33,551 bases of DNA from Candidatus Galligastranaerophilus intestinavium (GCA_018716625.1 DVJQ01000074.1:1-33551); one strand, 5' to 3'; positions 16,506 to 24,205 are shown, numbered from the stretch's first letter. A program made the numbers and translations. The notes: generated by a model from the letters alone, not told the origin.

Positions 16506-18347
16506 CTAGTGTCCTGCTACATAAATATTGCCCCTGACACTTCCTATGGCGTATTTTTCACAAAATGCACCAAGCGCGTCTTTTGCTTCTTTAGAATCGT
16601 ATACAATACCGCTTTGTAAGTCAGCATTTTTTGCAAAATCATTCAATACAAATTCAGGCACGCCGTAGTATTTATTTTGCTCGCTTGTGCCATGGAGCCT
16701 TACTTCGTTTGCAACATCTTTTATTAATTTTAAATAAGCTTCCGCTGTTCCAATGTCATCCCAAACGGCTGTTTTGCCGCCTTTTGCTTCTAAGGGCACA
16801 GTGTAAACTTTCATCTTGTTACCTTCTTCATCGAGCAATTTTCCTTCATTTGCAAGCTTAACAATTTTTGGCATAACATTTCCGCCGAGACCCGTTTCAT
16901 CAGGCGTCAAAATTCCTTGCGCCATAAGGACTTTTAAGGCTTTATCCGATAAGAAATAAAGTCCGGGGTTTGCAAGAAACTGGCTTTCATCTTTAGGGTT
17001 GATAGCACTTTGAACTTTTCTGAATTGTTCCATAGCCTCGTCATACTTACCGGGTTGAGTAAACTCGTTTGGCATTGGCGCATCGGAAGTATATTGCGGT
17101 TTTTCCAAAAATTCTTTAATTTGCAAATTGCCGTTTTCATCTTCCTTAATTCCCAAAAGCCCGAAAGACTTTGCCCTTTGAGGGTTTACAGGGTAGTAAG
17201 GAATAACAAGGGCAGCGTTGGGCAGAGTTTTTAGTGCTTTATAAGTTCGACTTATATCGGCATTTGTAAATATATCCGCATTTAAAATCATTGCATCGCG
17301 GTCATTTCTTATAATATCTCTGCTAAGTCCCTCTGCTATTGCGCCTCCGTCCGTTTTATATTTTGAAACGTAATATACACCTGCGCCGTCTTTAATTTCG
17401 TGGTTTTGACTTAAATACTTAACATCATCATTCTCACCTCTTAAAACACCTGCTGAGGCTGCAAGATTAAGTGTTGTCCCTATAATTCTGTATCTTTCAT
17501 CCGTCGGAAGTTTTGCAGAGGGCTTATTTTCATATTCTCTTGTAATATTAAAAAATCTTTCACCAAAACCGCCTGCGGGGATAATTACCGTAGGGTCATA
17601 TTTCTCAACAAGATCCGCGTAATCTCCTCTTATAGCGTTTTTTTGTAAACCTGATTCAACATAAGCATCAACCGCACTAATTGTTCTTGGTTCTTTATTC
17701 AAAGTCGTTATAACCGTTCTTCCCGTAAAGGAAACATCCCTAAAACCTTCGTTGGGTGTAGGTTCGTATTGTCCGGGCATTTTGAGAGAAATACCTTCAC
17801 CGATAAGCTCTGAACCTGAGAACATTTTTATTGCCTTAGAGCCCAAAGAAGGGTCTTTTACAGTTATTTCAGGCATAAATTTGCCTTGTTTATAAGTTAT
17901 AACAGGAAGCTGCGCCCTATTGGGGTCAACTTTGCCTATAAAAATAATATTTCCCTTGTCGTTTGAAACGGTATATTTATCAAGACCTTCCGATGATTCT
18001 TTAATAACATTTAATCCTGCAGCGTTTAGTTTTTCATAGCCTTTTGGCATTTTTTTTAAGGGCAGGTCAATATTTTCGGGAATTTCAAGCAAATTTGGAA
18101 TTCTTATTTCTTTTGGAGTAATAATAGATTTTTCAAAATCATTTAACTCCATTGCGCCTGTAAAATTGAGCGTTTTTGCATTTTTAATGCCATATAGTGC
18201 CTGATATGCGCTTGCCAACTTTAGCGCAGATGTTTTTGTACCTGCAAAATTAACGCTCGATTGGCTTTTTTGCACAGTATTTGCGGCAACATCAGCCCTT
18301 CTTGCCTGTGAATATCTCACAGGGCTTAAAGATACCTTGTTCAACAT
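16506..18347 (-). CDS. Sugar-phosphate nucleotidyltransferase (GlgC-like) with long N-terminal extension
   Basis: A 613-aa protein. The nucleotidyltransferase core starts near residue 250, where IIPAGGFGERF (G-G-x-G-x-R signature, about 258-265) binds the nucleotide. MILNADIF, GLLGIKEDENG, IKEFLEKP and VWDDIGTAEAY follow the pattern of glucose-1-phosphate adenylyl- or related nucleotidylyltransferases. The first about 245 residues are not a known domain to me; they contain SVNFAG (31-36), TLNFTG (59-64) and VSFTG (about 205-209). I chose the ATG at 18347 because AAGGA lies eight bases upstream; a longer reading adds 13 residues. The role is probably ADP- or UDP-glucose formation for glycogen-type polymers, fitting the GH13 and GH57 genes nearby. 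The nucleotide used is not certain. Confidence 0.82.
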   Translation of the reverse strand: MLNKVSLSPVRYSQARRADVAANTVQKSQSSVNFAGTKTSALKLASAYQALYGIKNAKTLNFTGAMELNDFEKSIITPKEIRIPNLLEIPENIDLPLKKMPKGYEKLNAAGLNVIKESSEGLDKYTVSNDKGNIIFIGKVDPNRAQLPVITYKQGKFMPEITVKDPSLGSKAIKMFSGSELIGEGISLKMPGQYEPTPNEGFRDVSFTGRTVITTLNKEPRTISAVDAYVESGLQKNAIRGDYADLVEKYDPTVIIPAGGFGERFFNITREYENKPSAKLPTDERYRIIGTTLNLAASAGVLRGENDDVKYLSQNHEIKDGAGVYYVSKYKTDGGAIAEGLSRDIIRNDRDAMILNADIFTNADISRTYKALKTLPNAALVIPYYPVNPQRAKSFGLLGIKEDENGNLQIKEFLEKPQYTSDAPMPNEFTQPGKYDEAMEQFRKVQSAINPKDESQFLANPGLYFLSDKALKVLMAQGILTPDETGLGGNVMPKIVKLANEGKLLDEEGNKMKVYTVPLEAKGGKTAVWDDIGTAEAYLKLIKDVANEVRLHGTSEQNKYYGVPEFVLNDFAKNADLQSGIVYDSKEAKDALGAFCEKYAIGSVRGNIYVAGH

Positions 18348-18462
18348 AAGAGTTTTCCTTTCAACTACTCTCTTTACAACTAACAACCTATTTTTTTGCG
18401 AATTACTCGTGTACTCAAATAAAACACATAAAGATTTTTTTTGAACTGTTTTTTACAAATCT

Positions 18463-19128
18463 TTACTTAACAACTCCCAAATCAAGCACTTCTTTTATTT
18501 TGTTTTTTATTATATTGTGTATTTCTTCTTTGCTTTTTGTGCCGTCAAGCTCAATAAAACCATACTCTTTTTCAAGTTTCTTGTACTCGTCAAGGCACCT
18601 TTTTTGATAAATTTCAAAACTCTTGTATATGTCTGTTGATAATCCTATATCACGACCTGATTCAAAATAATCCAGCCCGCCTGAAGCAATAAGTCTTTTT
18701 ATCAACAAATCGGGAGGCATTTTTAAATAAAACACCAAATCAGGCTCAGGAGCAAATTCGTAGAGCTTTTTAACCCAGTTTATATCATGACCTCGAACAG
18801 AGTCACGAACGTAAGCCGTATAAACGTATCTGTCCAAAAGCACGACAAAACCTGATTTTAGTGCGGGGATTATTACATTTTCAAGCCTGTCCGCGTAATC
18901 TGCCGCATACAAAAGTGAAAAAGTCGTGGTATTAAGTAAATTTTTCTCTTTAGCTTCGTTAATAAGTCCTGAAATAAGTCTTGAGGTTTTCCACTCGGAC
19001 ACAACACAACCGTAGCTCAATCCCTCGATAAAACCTTTAAGCATATTTACCTGAGTTGATTTTCCCGCGCCGTCCGTTCCTTCAATTACAACCAAAAGCC
19101 CGTCATAGCCATGTTTTTTATATGTCAT
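18463..19128 (-). CDS. Thymidylate-kinase-like P-loop kinase (downstream copy)
   Basis: A 221-aa kinase of the Tmk fold with Walker A GTDGAGKST (17-25) and the DRYVYTAYVRD motif near 99-109, in the position of the DR(Y/H) motif of dTMP kinases. It transfers a phosphate from ATP to a nucleotide or related acceptor. The REPGGT motif that follows the P-loop in true Tmk proteins is missing; WKTSRLIS is in its place (about 46-53), so dTMP is not an assured substrate. It overlaps its paralogue upstream by 11 bases and shares much of its sequence pattern (TFSLL, ADRLE, IIPALK, GF, DRYVYTA), so the two arose by tandem duplication. Confidence 0.75.
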   Translation of the reverse strand: MTYKKHGYDGLLVVIEGTDGAGKSTQVNMLKGFIEGLSYGCVVSEWKTSRLISGLINEAKEKNLLNTTTFSLLYAADYADRLENVIIPALKSGFVVLLDRYVYTAYVRDSVRGHDINWVKKLYEFAPEPDLVFYLKMPPDLLIKRLIASGGLDYFESGRDIGLSTDIYKSFEIYQKRCLDEYKKLEKEYGFIELDGTKSKEEIHNIIKNKIKEVLDLGVVK

Positions 19129-19813
19129 TTTCTTCCTCTTTAATTTCTATGCCGCGCTTTTTAAGCACATCAACCACCAATTTCCTAAAATATTGTTGTT
19201 TTTGATGAATTGTATCATTTGCATCAATCTGCACAAGGGAATACTCATCTATCATATTTTTATACTGTTCTATAACCCTGTTTTGAAAAATTACATAACT
19301 TTTATAGGGGTTATTGGACAATTTTAAATCCATGCCTGCCTCATAAAACTTTGGCTGGCGATTTGTACAAATTCTATCCAAAGAAACCTTTGCACTAACA
19401 TCAAAATACACCGTCAAGTCAGGCTTGATTGCAAAACCGTACATGTTTCTGACCCACTTGGGATCAACCTCGCGGGCAACGTCGCGGGCAAAAGCAGTGT
19501 AGACATATCTGTCTGCAAGCACTATAAACCCTGCTTTGAGCGCGGGTATGATTGTACGCTCAAGTCTGTCAGCAAAATCCACCGCATGCAAAAGCGAAAA
19601 AGTCCTGCCTGAGAGCAAATTTTTCTTTTTTGCACGTTTTGTCGTCTGGGAAATAAGCTCTGATGAGTTCCAAGTGGTTAAAATTACATCAAGATTTTTT
19701 GACTTTAGCCAACTGTACAATAAGTCAAGTTGAGTACTTTTGCCCGAACCGTCAATGCCTTCAACGCAAATCAGCACACCTTGCAGTTTATGGTCTTTTG
19801 AAAATCTTAACAT
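19118..19813 (-). CDS. Thymidylate-kinase-like P-loop kinase (upstream copy)
   Basis: A 231-aa paralogue of the next gene, with Walker A GIDGSGKST (19-27), TFSLLHAVDFADRLE (71-85) and DRYVYTAFARD (101-111). As in its partner, the REPGGT loop of authentic dTMP kinases is replaced, here by WNSSELIS. The start is ATG with AAGG a few bases before. The two genes overlap and are probably co-translated, which suggests a heteromer or two related substrates. One copy may still provide dTMP kinase activity for the cell; the sequence alone does not decide this. Confidence 0.75.
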   Translation of the reverse strand: MLRFSKDHKLQGVLICVEGIDGSGKSTQLDLLYSWLKSKNLDVILTTWNSSELISQTTKRAKKKNLLSGRTFSLLHAVDFADRLERTIIPALKAGFIVLADRYVYTAFARDVAREVDPKWVRNMYGFAIKPDLTVYFDVSAKVSLDRICTNRQPKFYEAGMDLKLSNNPYKSYVIFQNRVIEQYKNMIDEYSLVQIDANDTIHQKQQYFRKLVVDVLKKRGIEIKEEENDI

Positions 19814-19830
19814 TTTCTACCTTGTTTTTT

Positions 19831-19859
19831 TTGCCGATTAACAATAATATCTATATAGT
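19831..19859 (+). promoter_or_regulatory. Promoter of the six-helix membrane protein gene
   Basis: TTGCCG (19831-19836) and TATAGT (19854-19859) are separated by 17 bases. Transcription would start near 19866, leaving a leader of about 23 bases with AGAGAG ahead of the ATG at 19889. Confidence 0.5.
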
Positions 19860-19888
19860 AAAACATAAATTTTAAAAGAGAGCAATAA

Positions 19889-20767
19889 ATGTACAGTGCA
19901 ATTAAAAAAAGTATTTCGATTATAATCGACAATCCGATTTTAACTTTAAGTTTTGTGATATATCTTATATTTTTAACACTTTTGATGCCAAAAATTTTTA
20001 TTTCACAAAATATAATTGTTTTTATACTGACGGTTATTTTAACCCTGTTACTTACTTCGGCTTTTTTTGCAGGCTGGCTGCAAATGGTAAAAAGCGCCAT
20101 TTCTAATTCTAAAAAAGAACAAAGAGATGATGAGGAGAGGATTAAAGAATTTCTCAGTATAAAAAGCGACTTTTTTGCCGCAGTTCCGGTATATATCTTG
20201 CCTTTGCTTGCGGGTATTATTCTTTATTTGATAATGTTTTCGCTGCTTGTAGCGTTTAATATCAAATTTGCTAACCATTTTATAGGGAGTTTAGATTTTT
20301 TAATTGAAAAATTAAACTCAATACCAAAAGATTCTCAAGGGCTTCAGGCATTTTTCCTTGGCTTGCCTCAGGAAAAAATCCTTATCATCTGGTATTGGCA
20401 AATACTTTTCTTGTTTACAATAGGGCTTTTTAACTTTTTTATGATGTTTTGGGCATCTGCGCTTTATTATCCCGAAAAATGCACAACCAACCCCTTATCT
20501 GCACTCAAAAATTCTTTGCTTGTTATATTTAAACATCCCGTAAAGTCATTTACTTTATATCTTTTTATCCTGTTTTTAGGCTTTATATTCAGGACTATGG
20601 GGGTATTTTTCTCTACAAACGTTGTTTTATATTTCATATTTATGATTTTAGCCATATATTTCTGGGTATTTGTATTTGTGTTAATATTTGACTATTATGA
20701 GTCAAGATTTTACAATCACAGTGATAACTGGTGCGACATGCTCGGGAAAGACAAAACTGGCAATTGA
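19889..20767 (+). CDS. Six-helix integral membrane protein of unknown function
   Basis: A 292-aa, very hydrophobic protein with about six transmembrane segments: roughly 15-36, 42-66, 94-120, 165-195, 218-240 and 243-270. There is a long loop between the third and fourth, and the aromatic end of the last helix is followed by FDYYESR. No signal peptide cleavage site or enzyme motif is visible. The layout resembles generic 'DUF' membrane proteins with paired helices, and I cannot name a family. It overlaps miaA by 71 bases, so the two share a transcript and miaA may be translated by coupling. The promoter upstream is good. Confidence 0.75.
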   Translation: MYSAIKKSISIIIDNPILTLSFVIYLIFLTLLMPKIFISQNIIVFILTVILTLLLTSAFFAGWLQMVKSAISNSKKEQRDDEERIKEFLSIKSDFFAAVPVYILPLLAGIILYLIMFSLLVAFNIKFANHFIGSLDFLIEKLNSIPKDSQGLQAFFLGLPQEKILIIWYWQILFLFTIGLFNFFMMFWASALYYPEKCTTNPLSALKNSLLVIFKHPVKSFTLYLFILFLGFIFRTMGVFFSTNVVLYFIFMILAIYFWVFVFVLIFDYYESRFYNHSDNWCDMLGKDKTGN

Positions 20768-21548
20768 TTTAGCCAAAAAAAATAACGGCGAAATTATTTG
20801 TGCCGACTCAAGAAGTGTATATAAAAATCTTGATATTGTAAGCGCAAAGCCGACAATTGATGAAATGGAGGGTATAAAACACCATTTACTCGACATTGTT
20901 GAACCAAGCGAAGATTTTAGCGCGGGGGATTTTGTAAAATATGCCAAAGATGTGCTCAAGGAAATTAAAGACAGGGGCAAAAACGTCATTATTGCAGGCG
21001 GAACATGGTTTTATATAAAATCCCTTTTGGATGAAAAAGAGCTGCCCAAAGTAGGTATAAATAAAGAGTTAAGAGAGAAATTAAGCACAAAGAGTAATGA
21101 TGAACTCTGGCAGATTTTATTCGCTCTTGACCCGACTCGTGCAAATCAAATCCACAAAAATAACAAAGATAAAGTTATACGCTCAATTGAGATGTGCAAG
21201 GGCTTAAATATGCCGATTTCACAGTATCAAAGAGAGCAAAAAGAGCCCCTTTGTGCTAATTGGTATATGCCAAAAATTGAGCGCGAGGAGCTTTATAACA
21301 GGATAAATAAAAGGGTCGATGTTATGATTCAACAAGGGCTTTTTGAAGAATGGCAAAAAAATAAAGAGCTTTACCCGAATTCAAAAATACTTGAAAATAC
21401 AATCGGTTACAGAGAATTTTTTGAACTTGAGCGAGGCACTTGGCAAGACTTTAGCCAAGCGGTTGAGAAAATTAAACAAAGAACAAGAAACTTTGCTAAA
21501 AGACAACTTACTTATTTTCGCTCAAACCCTGATATAAAAGAGATTTAA
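20697..21548 (+). CDS. miaA: tRNA dimethylallyltransferase MiaA
   Basis: MiaA adds a dimethylallyl group to A37 of tRNAs that read codons starting with U. The P-loop GATCSGKT (12-19), ADSRSVYKNLDIVSAKP (the family's 'ADSRQIYRGLDIGTAKP' segment) and the C-terminal FAKRQLTYFR are characteristic. I chose the ATG at 20697 (283 aa) over a TTG nine bases upstream because the family's N-terminus begins just before the P-loop strand. No Shine-Dalgarno is evident, and the start lies 71 bases inside the membrane-protein gene, so coupling is likely. The stop codon is embedded in the left copy of a 12-bp repeat that flanks the restriction-modification cassette. Confidence 0.92.
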   Translation: MSQDFTITVITGATCSGKTKLAIDLAKKNNGEIICADSRSVYKNLDIVSAKPTIDEMEGIKHHLLDIVEPSEDFSAGDFVKYAKDVLKEIKDRGKNVIIAGGTWFYIKSLLDEKELPKVGINKELREKLSTKSNDELWQILFALDPTRANQIHKNNKDKVIRSIEMCKGLNMPISQYQREQKEPLCANWYMPKIEREELYNRINKRVDVMIQQGLFEEWQKNKELYPNSKILENTIGYREFFELERGTWQDFSQAVEKIKQRTRNFAKRQLTYFRSNPDIKEI

Positions 21549-21556
21549 AAAGCCTC
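21545..21556 (+). repeat. Left copy of 12-bp direct repeat flanking the restriction-modification cassette
   Basis: TTAAAAAGCCTC at 21545-21556 overlaps the miaA stop codon and recurs exactly at 23753-23764, just after the endonuclease gene. The right copy is the start of a palindromic terminator, so this left copy looks like a half-terminator left behind when DNA was inserted. Confidence 0.6.
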
Positions 21557-21575
21557 TTAAAATTTTATTTTGTAC

Positions 21576-21581
21576 TATAAT
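21576..21581 (+). promoter_or_regulatory. -10 box giving a probable leaderless mRNA for the methylase operon
   Basis: A consensus TATAAT ends six bases before the ATG at 21588, so the expected transcription start coincides with the A of the start codon. No Shine-Dalgarno is present in TAACTC or just upstream. The -35 region is poor. Confidence 0.55.
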
Positions 21582-21587
21582 TAACTC

Positions 21588-22391
21588 ATGCAAAGGTTTT
21601 ATGAAAAAGACAATATAACGTTGTTTCAGGGCAACTGTATCGAGCTTTTAAATAAAGCGACACCGGAATCCGTTGATATGATTTTTGCCGATCCGCCGTA
21701 TATGTTATCTAACGGTGGGATTACATGTCACGCCGGCAAGGTAGTTTCAGTTAATAAAGGAAAGTGGGATGAGAGTAAAGGGATTGATGAGGATTTTGAA
21801 TTCCACAATAAATGGATAAAGGCTTGTAAAAGGGTTTTAAAACCAAACGGAACAATGTGGATTTCAGGAACTTATCATTCAATTTATGCTTGCGGCTTTG
21901 CTTTACAAAAAAACGGATTTAAAATTCTAAATGATATTTGTTGGTTTAAACCAAATGCATCACCAAATATGTCTTGCAGGTATTTTACGGCAAGCCATGA
22001 AACACTTTTGTGGGCAAAAATAGATAATAAAGAAAAACATACATTTAATTATGAGCTTATAAAAAATGGCGATTGGGGTGAAGATTTTATTAAAAAACCG
22101 GAAAAACAAATGCGCTCAGTCTGGGCAATAGGAACTCCTAAAAGCTATGAAAAAGAATTTGGAAAACACCCGACACAAAAACCCTTAGAATTGTTAAGGC
22201 GTATAATTTTAGCTTCAACAAATAAAGATGATTTAATTTTAGACCCTTTTACAGGAAGCTCAACAACTGGTATAATGGCTTTAGAGTTGGGAAGAAGATT
22301 TATTGGAATTGATTTAGAAAAAAAATATTTAGACCTTTCAATTAAAAGGTTTGAACAAGTATTTTCAAAGAAAGAAAAAGTATGGCAGTAG
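21588..22391 (+). CDS. DpnA-like DNA adenine methyltransferase (beta class)
   Basis: A 267-aa methyltransferase. MIFADPPYMLSNGG carries the catalytic DPPY (35-38), and HPTQKP (194-199) with ILDPFTGSSTTG (FTGSST 221-226) forms the SAM site; this DPPY-before-FxGxG order defines the beta class. From memory, the segments VVSVNKGKWD, NGTMWISGT and MSCRYFT closely resemble DpnA of the Streptococcus DpnII system, which methylates GATC in single-stranded as well as double-stranded DNA. It is the first gene of a three-gene cassette and overlaps the next methylase by ten bases. GATC specificity is inferred from the resemblance, not shown. Confidence 0.88.
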   Translation: MQRFYEKDNITLFQGNCIELLNKATPESVDMIFADPPYMLSNGGITCHAGKVVSVNKGKWDESKGIDEDFEFHNKWIKACKRVLKPNGTMWISGTYHSIYACGFALQKNGFKILNDICWFKPNASPNMSCRYFTASHETLLWAKIDNKEKHTFNYELIKNGDWGEDFIKKPEKQMRSVWAIGTPKSYEKEFGKHPTQKPLELLRRIILASTNKDDLILDPFTGSSTTGIMALELGRRFIGIDLEKKYLDLSIKRFEQVFSKKEKVWQ

Positions 22392-23221
22392 TTTTAGAAC
22401 AATTGAAAAATCAAACATATCCGATTGTTAAATGGGTTGGCGGAAAACGTCAGCTAATGTTTGAACTTCTTAAAAATATGCCAAAGTCTTACAACAGATA
22501 TTTTGAACCATTTATCGGTGGTGGTGCCCTGTTTTTTGAGTTGCAACCACAAAATGGCTACATTTCAGATATGAATAAGGAGTTAATAAATTTATATTTA
22601 ACTGTTCGTGATAATGTTTATGAATTAATTGCAGATCTAAATAAGCATGAAGTATCAAAAGAATATTTTTTAGAAATAAGAAATTTAGACAGAACTGAAA
22701 AATATTCAACACTTTCAAATGTAGAAAAGGCAAGTCGTTTTATATACTTAAATAGGACTTGTTTTAACGGATTATATAGAGTAAATTCTCAAGGACAATT
22801 TAATGTCCCATTTGGAAATTATAAAAATCCAAGAATTGTTGATGCTGATAATTTGATAAACTGTTCAAAATTACTTAAACATACAGAAATTAAATGTGCA
22901 GATTTTTCAGAGATTTTAGAGAAAGTCCAAAAAGGCGATTTTGTCTATTTTGACCCTCCTTATGTTCCATTAAATGAAACATCCAGTTTTACTTCATATA
23001 CAAAGGATGGTTTTGACATTGATATGCAGTTTAAGCTGAGAGAGGTTTGCGATGAATTAGATTCAAAAGGTGTTATGTTTATGCTTTCAAATTCTGATAC
23101 TAAATTAGTGAATGAATTATATGCAAATTATGAAATAAAAAAAGTTTTTGCTTCTCGGGCAGTAAACGCTAATGCTAATGGTAGAGGCAAAATTACAGAA
23201 GTTTTAGTGAGGAATTACTAA
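22382..23221 (+). CDS. DpnM-like Dam-family DNA adenine methyltransferase (GATC expected)
   Basis: A 279-aa D12-class methylase. KWVGGKRQL (17-25) and FEPFIGGGALFF (41-52) bind SAM, FNGLYRVNSQGQFNVPFGNY is the target-recognition core, and YFDPPYVPLNETSSFTSY carries DPPY at 191-194. These segments match what I recall of DpnM (YFDPPYIPLSETSAFTSYT, GLYRVNSKNQFNVPYG), so methylation of adenine in GATC is the best prediction. It starts with ATG inside the end of the preceding gene and ends as TAATG, one base overlapping the endonuclease start. Its job would be to protect the host genome from the nuclease encoded next. Confidence 0.9.
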   Translation: MAVVLEQLKNQTYPIVKWVGGKRQLMFELLKNMPKSYNRYFEPFIGGGALFFELQPQNGYISDMNKELINLYLTVRDNVYELIADLNKHEVSKEYFLEIRNLDRTEKYSTLSNVEKASRFIYLNRTCFNGLYRVNSQGQFNVPFGNYKNPRIVDADNLINCSKLLKHTEIKCADFSEILEKVQKGDFVYFDPPYVPLNETSSFTSYTKDGFDIDMQFKLREVCDELDSKGVMFMLSNSDTKLVNELYANYEIKKVFASRAVNANANGRGKITEVLVRNY

Positions 23222-23751
23222 TGATAAAAGATGGCATAGGTGGTGGTAATACAACAACAGGACTTGTATTTGAAAGTAAAGCTGATTTAAAAACACTTTT
23301 AAATGGTATAAAAAATTATAAAGTTGACGATAACAATAATGTCTTTTATAAAGATAAATTAGTGGGCATGATTTTTGTAAAATACGGATTATATAAATTT
23401 CTGGAAAAACAAAATGTAGATTGGAAAAATTATCTTTCAAAGAAATTATTACCAGACGATTCAATTTATGTAATTTTAAACAATACATTTTATATAATTG
23501 AATGCAAATATCAACAAGTTGGTGGTTCAGTAGACGAAAAATTACAAACTTGTGACTTTAAGAAAAAACAGTATAAAAGGCTTTTAGCATCTTTAAATTT
23601 TGAAGTCGAGTATATTTACATATTGAATGACTGGTTTAAAAAACCTGAATATAAAGATGTGCTGGCATATATTCATAGCGTGGGATGCGATTACTATTTC
23701 AACTATATACCGCTCAAAAGGCTTGGCTTGCCCATTTCAAACTTGAACTAA
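23221..23751 (+). CDS. Short PD-(D/E)XK restriction endonuclease of the cassette
   Basis: A 176-aa protein. A PDD (78-80) and a beta-hairpin lead to IIECK (92-96), the PD-(D/E)XK metal-binding pattern, followed by GGSVDEKLQTCDFKKKQY, a stretch seen in several Type II nucleases as I recall. The N-terminus GIGGGNTTTGLVFESK is glycine-rich. It is much shorter than DpnII or MboI (about 280 aa) and shows none of their signature text, although the methylases are DpnA- and DpnM-like. It is translationally coupled to the DpnM-like gene through TAATG. Cutting at unmethylated GATC is inferred from the partner enzymes only. Confidence 0.8.
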   Translation: MIKDGIGGGNTTTGLVFESKADLKTLLNGIKNYKVDDNNNVFYKDKLVGMIFVKYGLYKFLEKQNVDWKNYLSKKLLPDDSIYVILNNTFYIIECKYQQVGGSVDEKLQTCDFKKKQYKRLLASLNFEVEYIYILNDWFKKPEYKDVLAYIHSVGCDYYFNYIPLKRLGLPISNLN

Positions 23752-23752
23752 C

Positions 23753-23764
23753 TTAAAAAGCCTC
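23753..23764 (+). repeat. Right copy of 12-bp direct repeat flanking the restriction-modification cassette
   Basis: TTAAAAAGCCTC, identical to 21545-21556. It begins two bases after the endonuclease stop and runs into the left arm of the terminator hairpin. Confidence 0.6.
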
Positions 23765-23785
23765 CTTTTAAAAGGAGGCTTAAAT
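23755..23785. terminator. Palindromic terminator between the endonuclease gene and hpf
   Basis: A perfect 24-base palindrome spans 23758-23781 with arms AAGCCTCCTTTT and AAAAGGAGGCTT. On the minus strand it is followed by TTTTT, which fits termination of hpf. On the plus strand the T-run is weaker and interrupted, but the hairpin probably also ends the restriction-modification transcript. Confidence 0.8.
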
Positions 23786-23803
23786 ACTTTTAATTATTAA
23801 ATT

Positions 23804-24160
23804 TTAAACTGTTTCCTCGTCAGCAATAGCTTCCGTTCTGATTGAAGGTGAGCCGCTTTTTGCTTTTAAGTATTTTTCTTTGTACTTTCTTACTTGTCTG
23901 TCTAGTTTGTCACAAACAAGGTCAATTGAAGCATACATCGATTCTGCTTTTTCTTCCACTCTTACGGTGTCACCGAGAACCTTACAGTTAATTTCCGCAA
24001 CGTGAGAATCTGCAACGGACGGATTTTTAATAACTGTCAAAACAACGTCGATAGCCTGAATTTGATCATAGTGTGCAGCAACTTTTCCTGCTTTTTCTTT
24101 AACGTAGGCTTTAATAGCGTCTGTAATTTCTACGTTACGTCCGTTTACATGAATATGCAT
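23804..24160 (-). CDS. hpf: Ribosome hibernation promoting factor (HPF/YfiA/RaiA family)
   Basis: A 118-aa ribosome-associated protein: MHIHVNGRNVEITDAIKAYV, DVVLTVIKN, SHVAEINCKV, AESMYASIDLVCDKLDRQVRKYKEK. HPF proteins bind the 30S decoding region and inactivate ribosomes in slow growth. The N-terminal domain is complete, but the C-terminal dimerisation domain of long HPFs is absent; only a short acidic tail follows. It is therefore a short form, which in other bacteria needs a partner such as RMF to dimerise ribosomes. I chose the ATG at 24160 because GGAGA lies four to five bases upstream; a longer reading with 20 extra residues has no support. A TATAAT (minus) lies at 24206-24211. Confidence 0.9.
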   Translation of the reverse strand: MHIHVNGRNVEITDAIKAYVKEKAGKVAAHYDQIQAIDVVLTVIKNPSVADSHVAEINCKVLGDTVRVEEKAESMYASIDLVCDKLDRQVRKYKEKYLKAKSGSPSIRTEAIADEETV

Positions 24161-24205
24161 AGTGTCTCCGTTTCTAGCCGCGCTACCATATTGCGCAACT
24201 TTTCT

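Noticed and set aside
18348-18462. Possible riboswitch in the leader of the nucleotidyltransferase gene
   Set aside because: The 115-base gap is AT-rich with no strong stem or recognisable aptamer.
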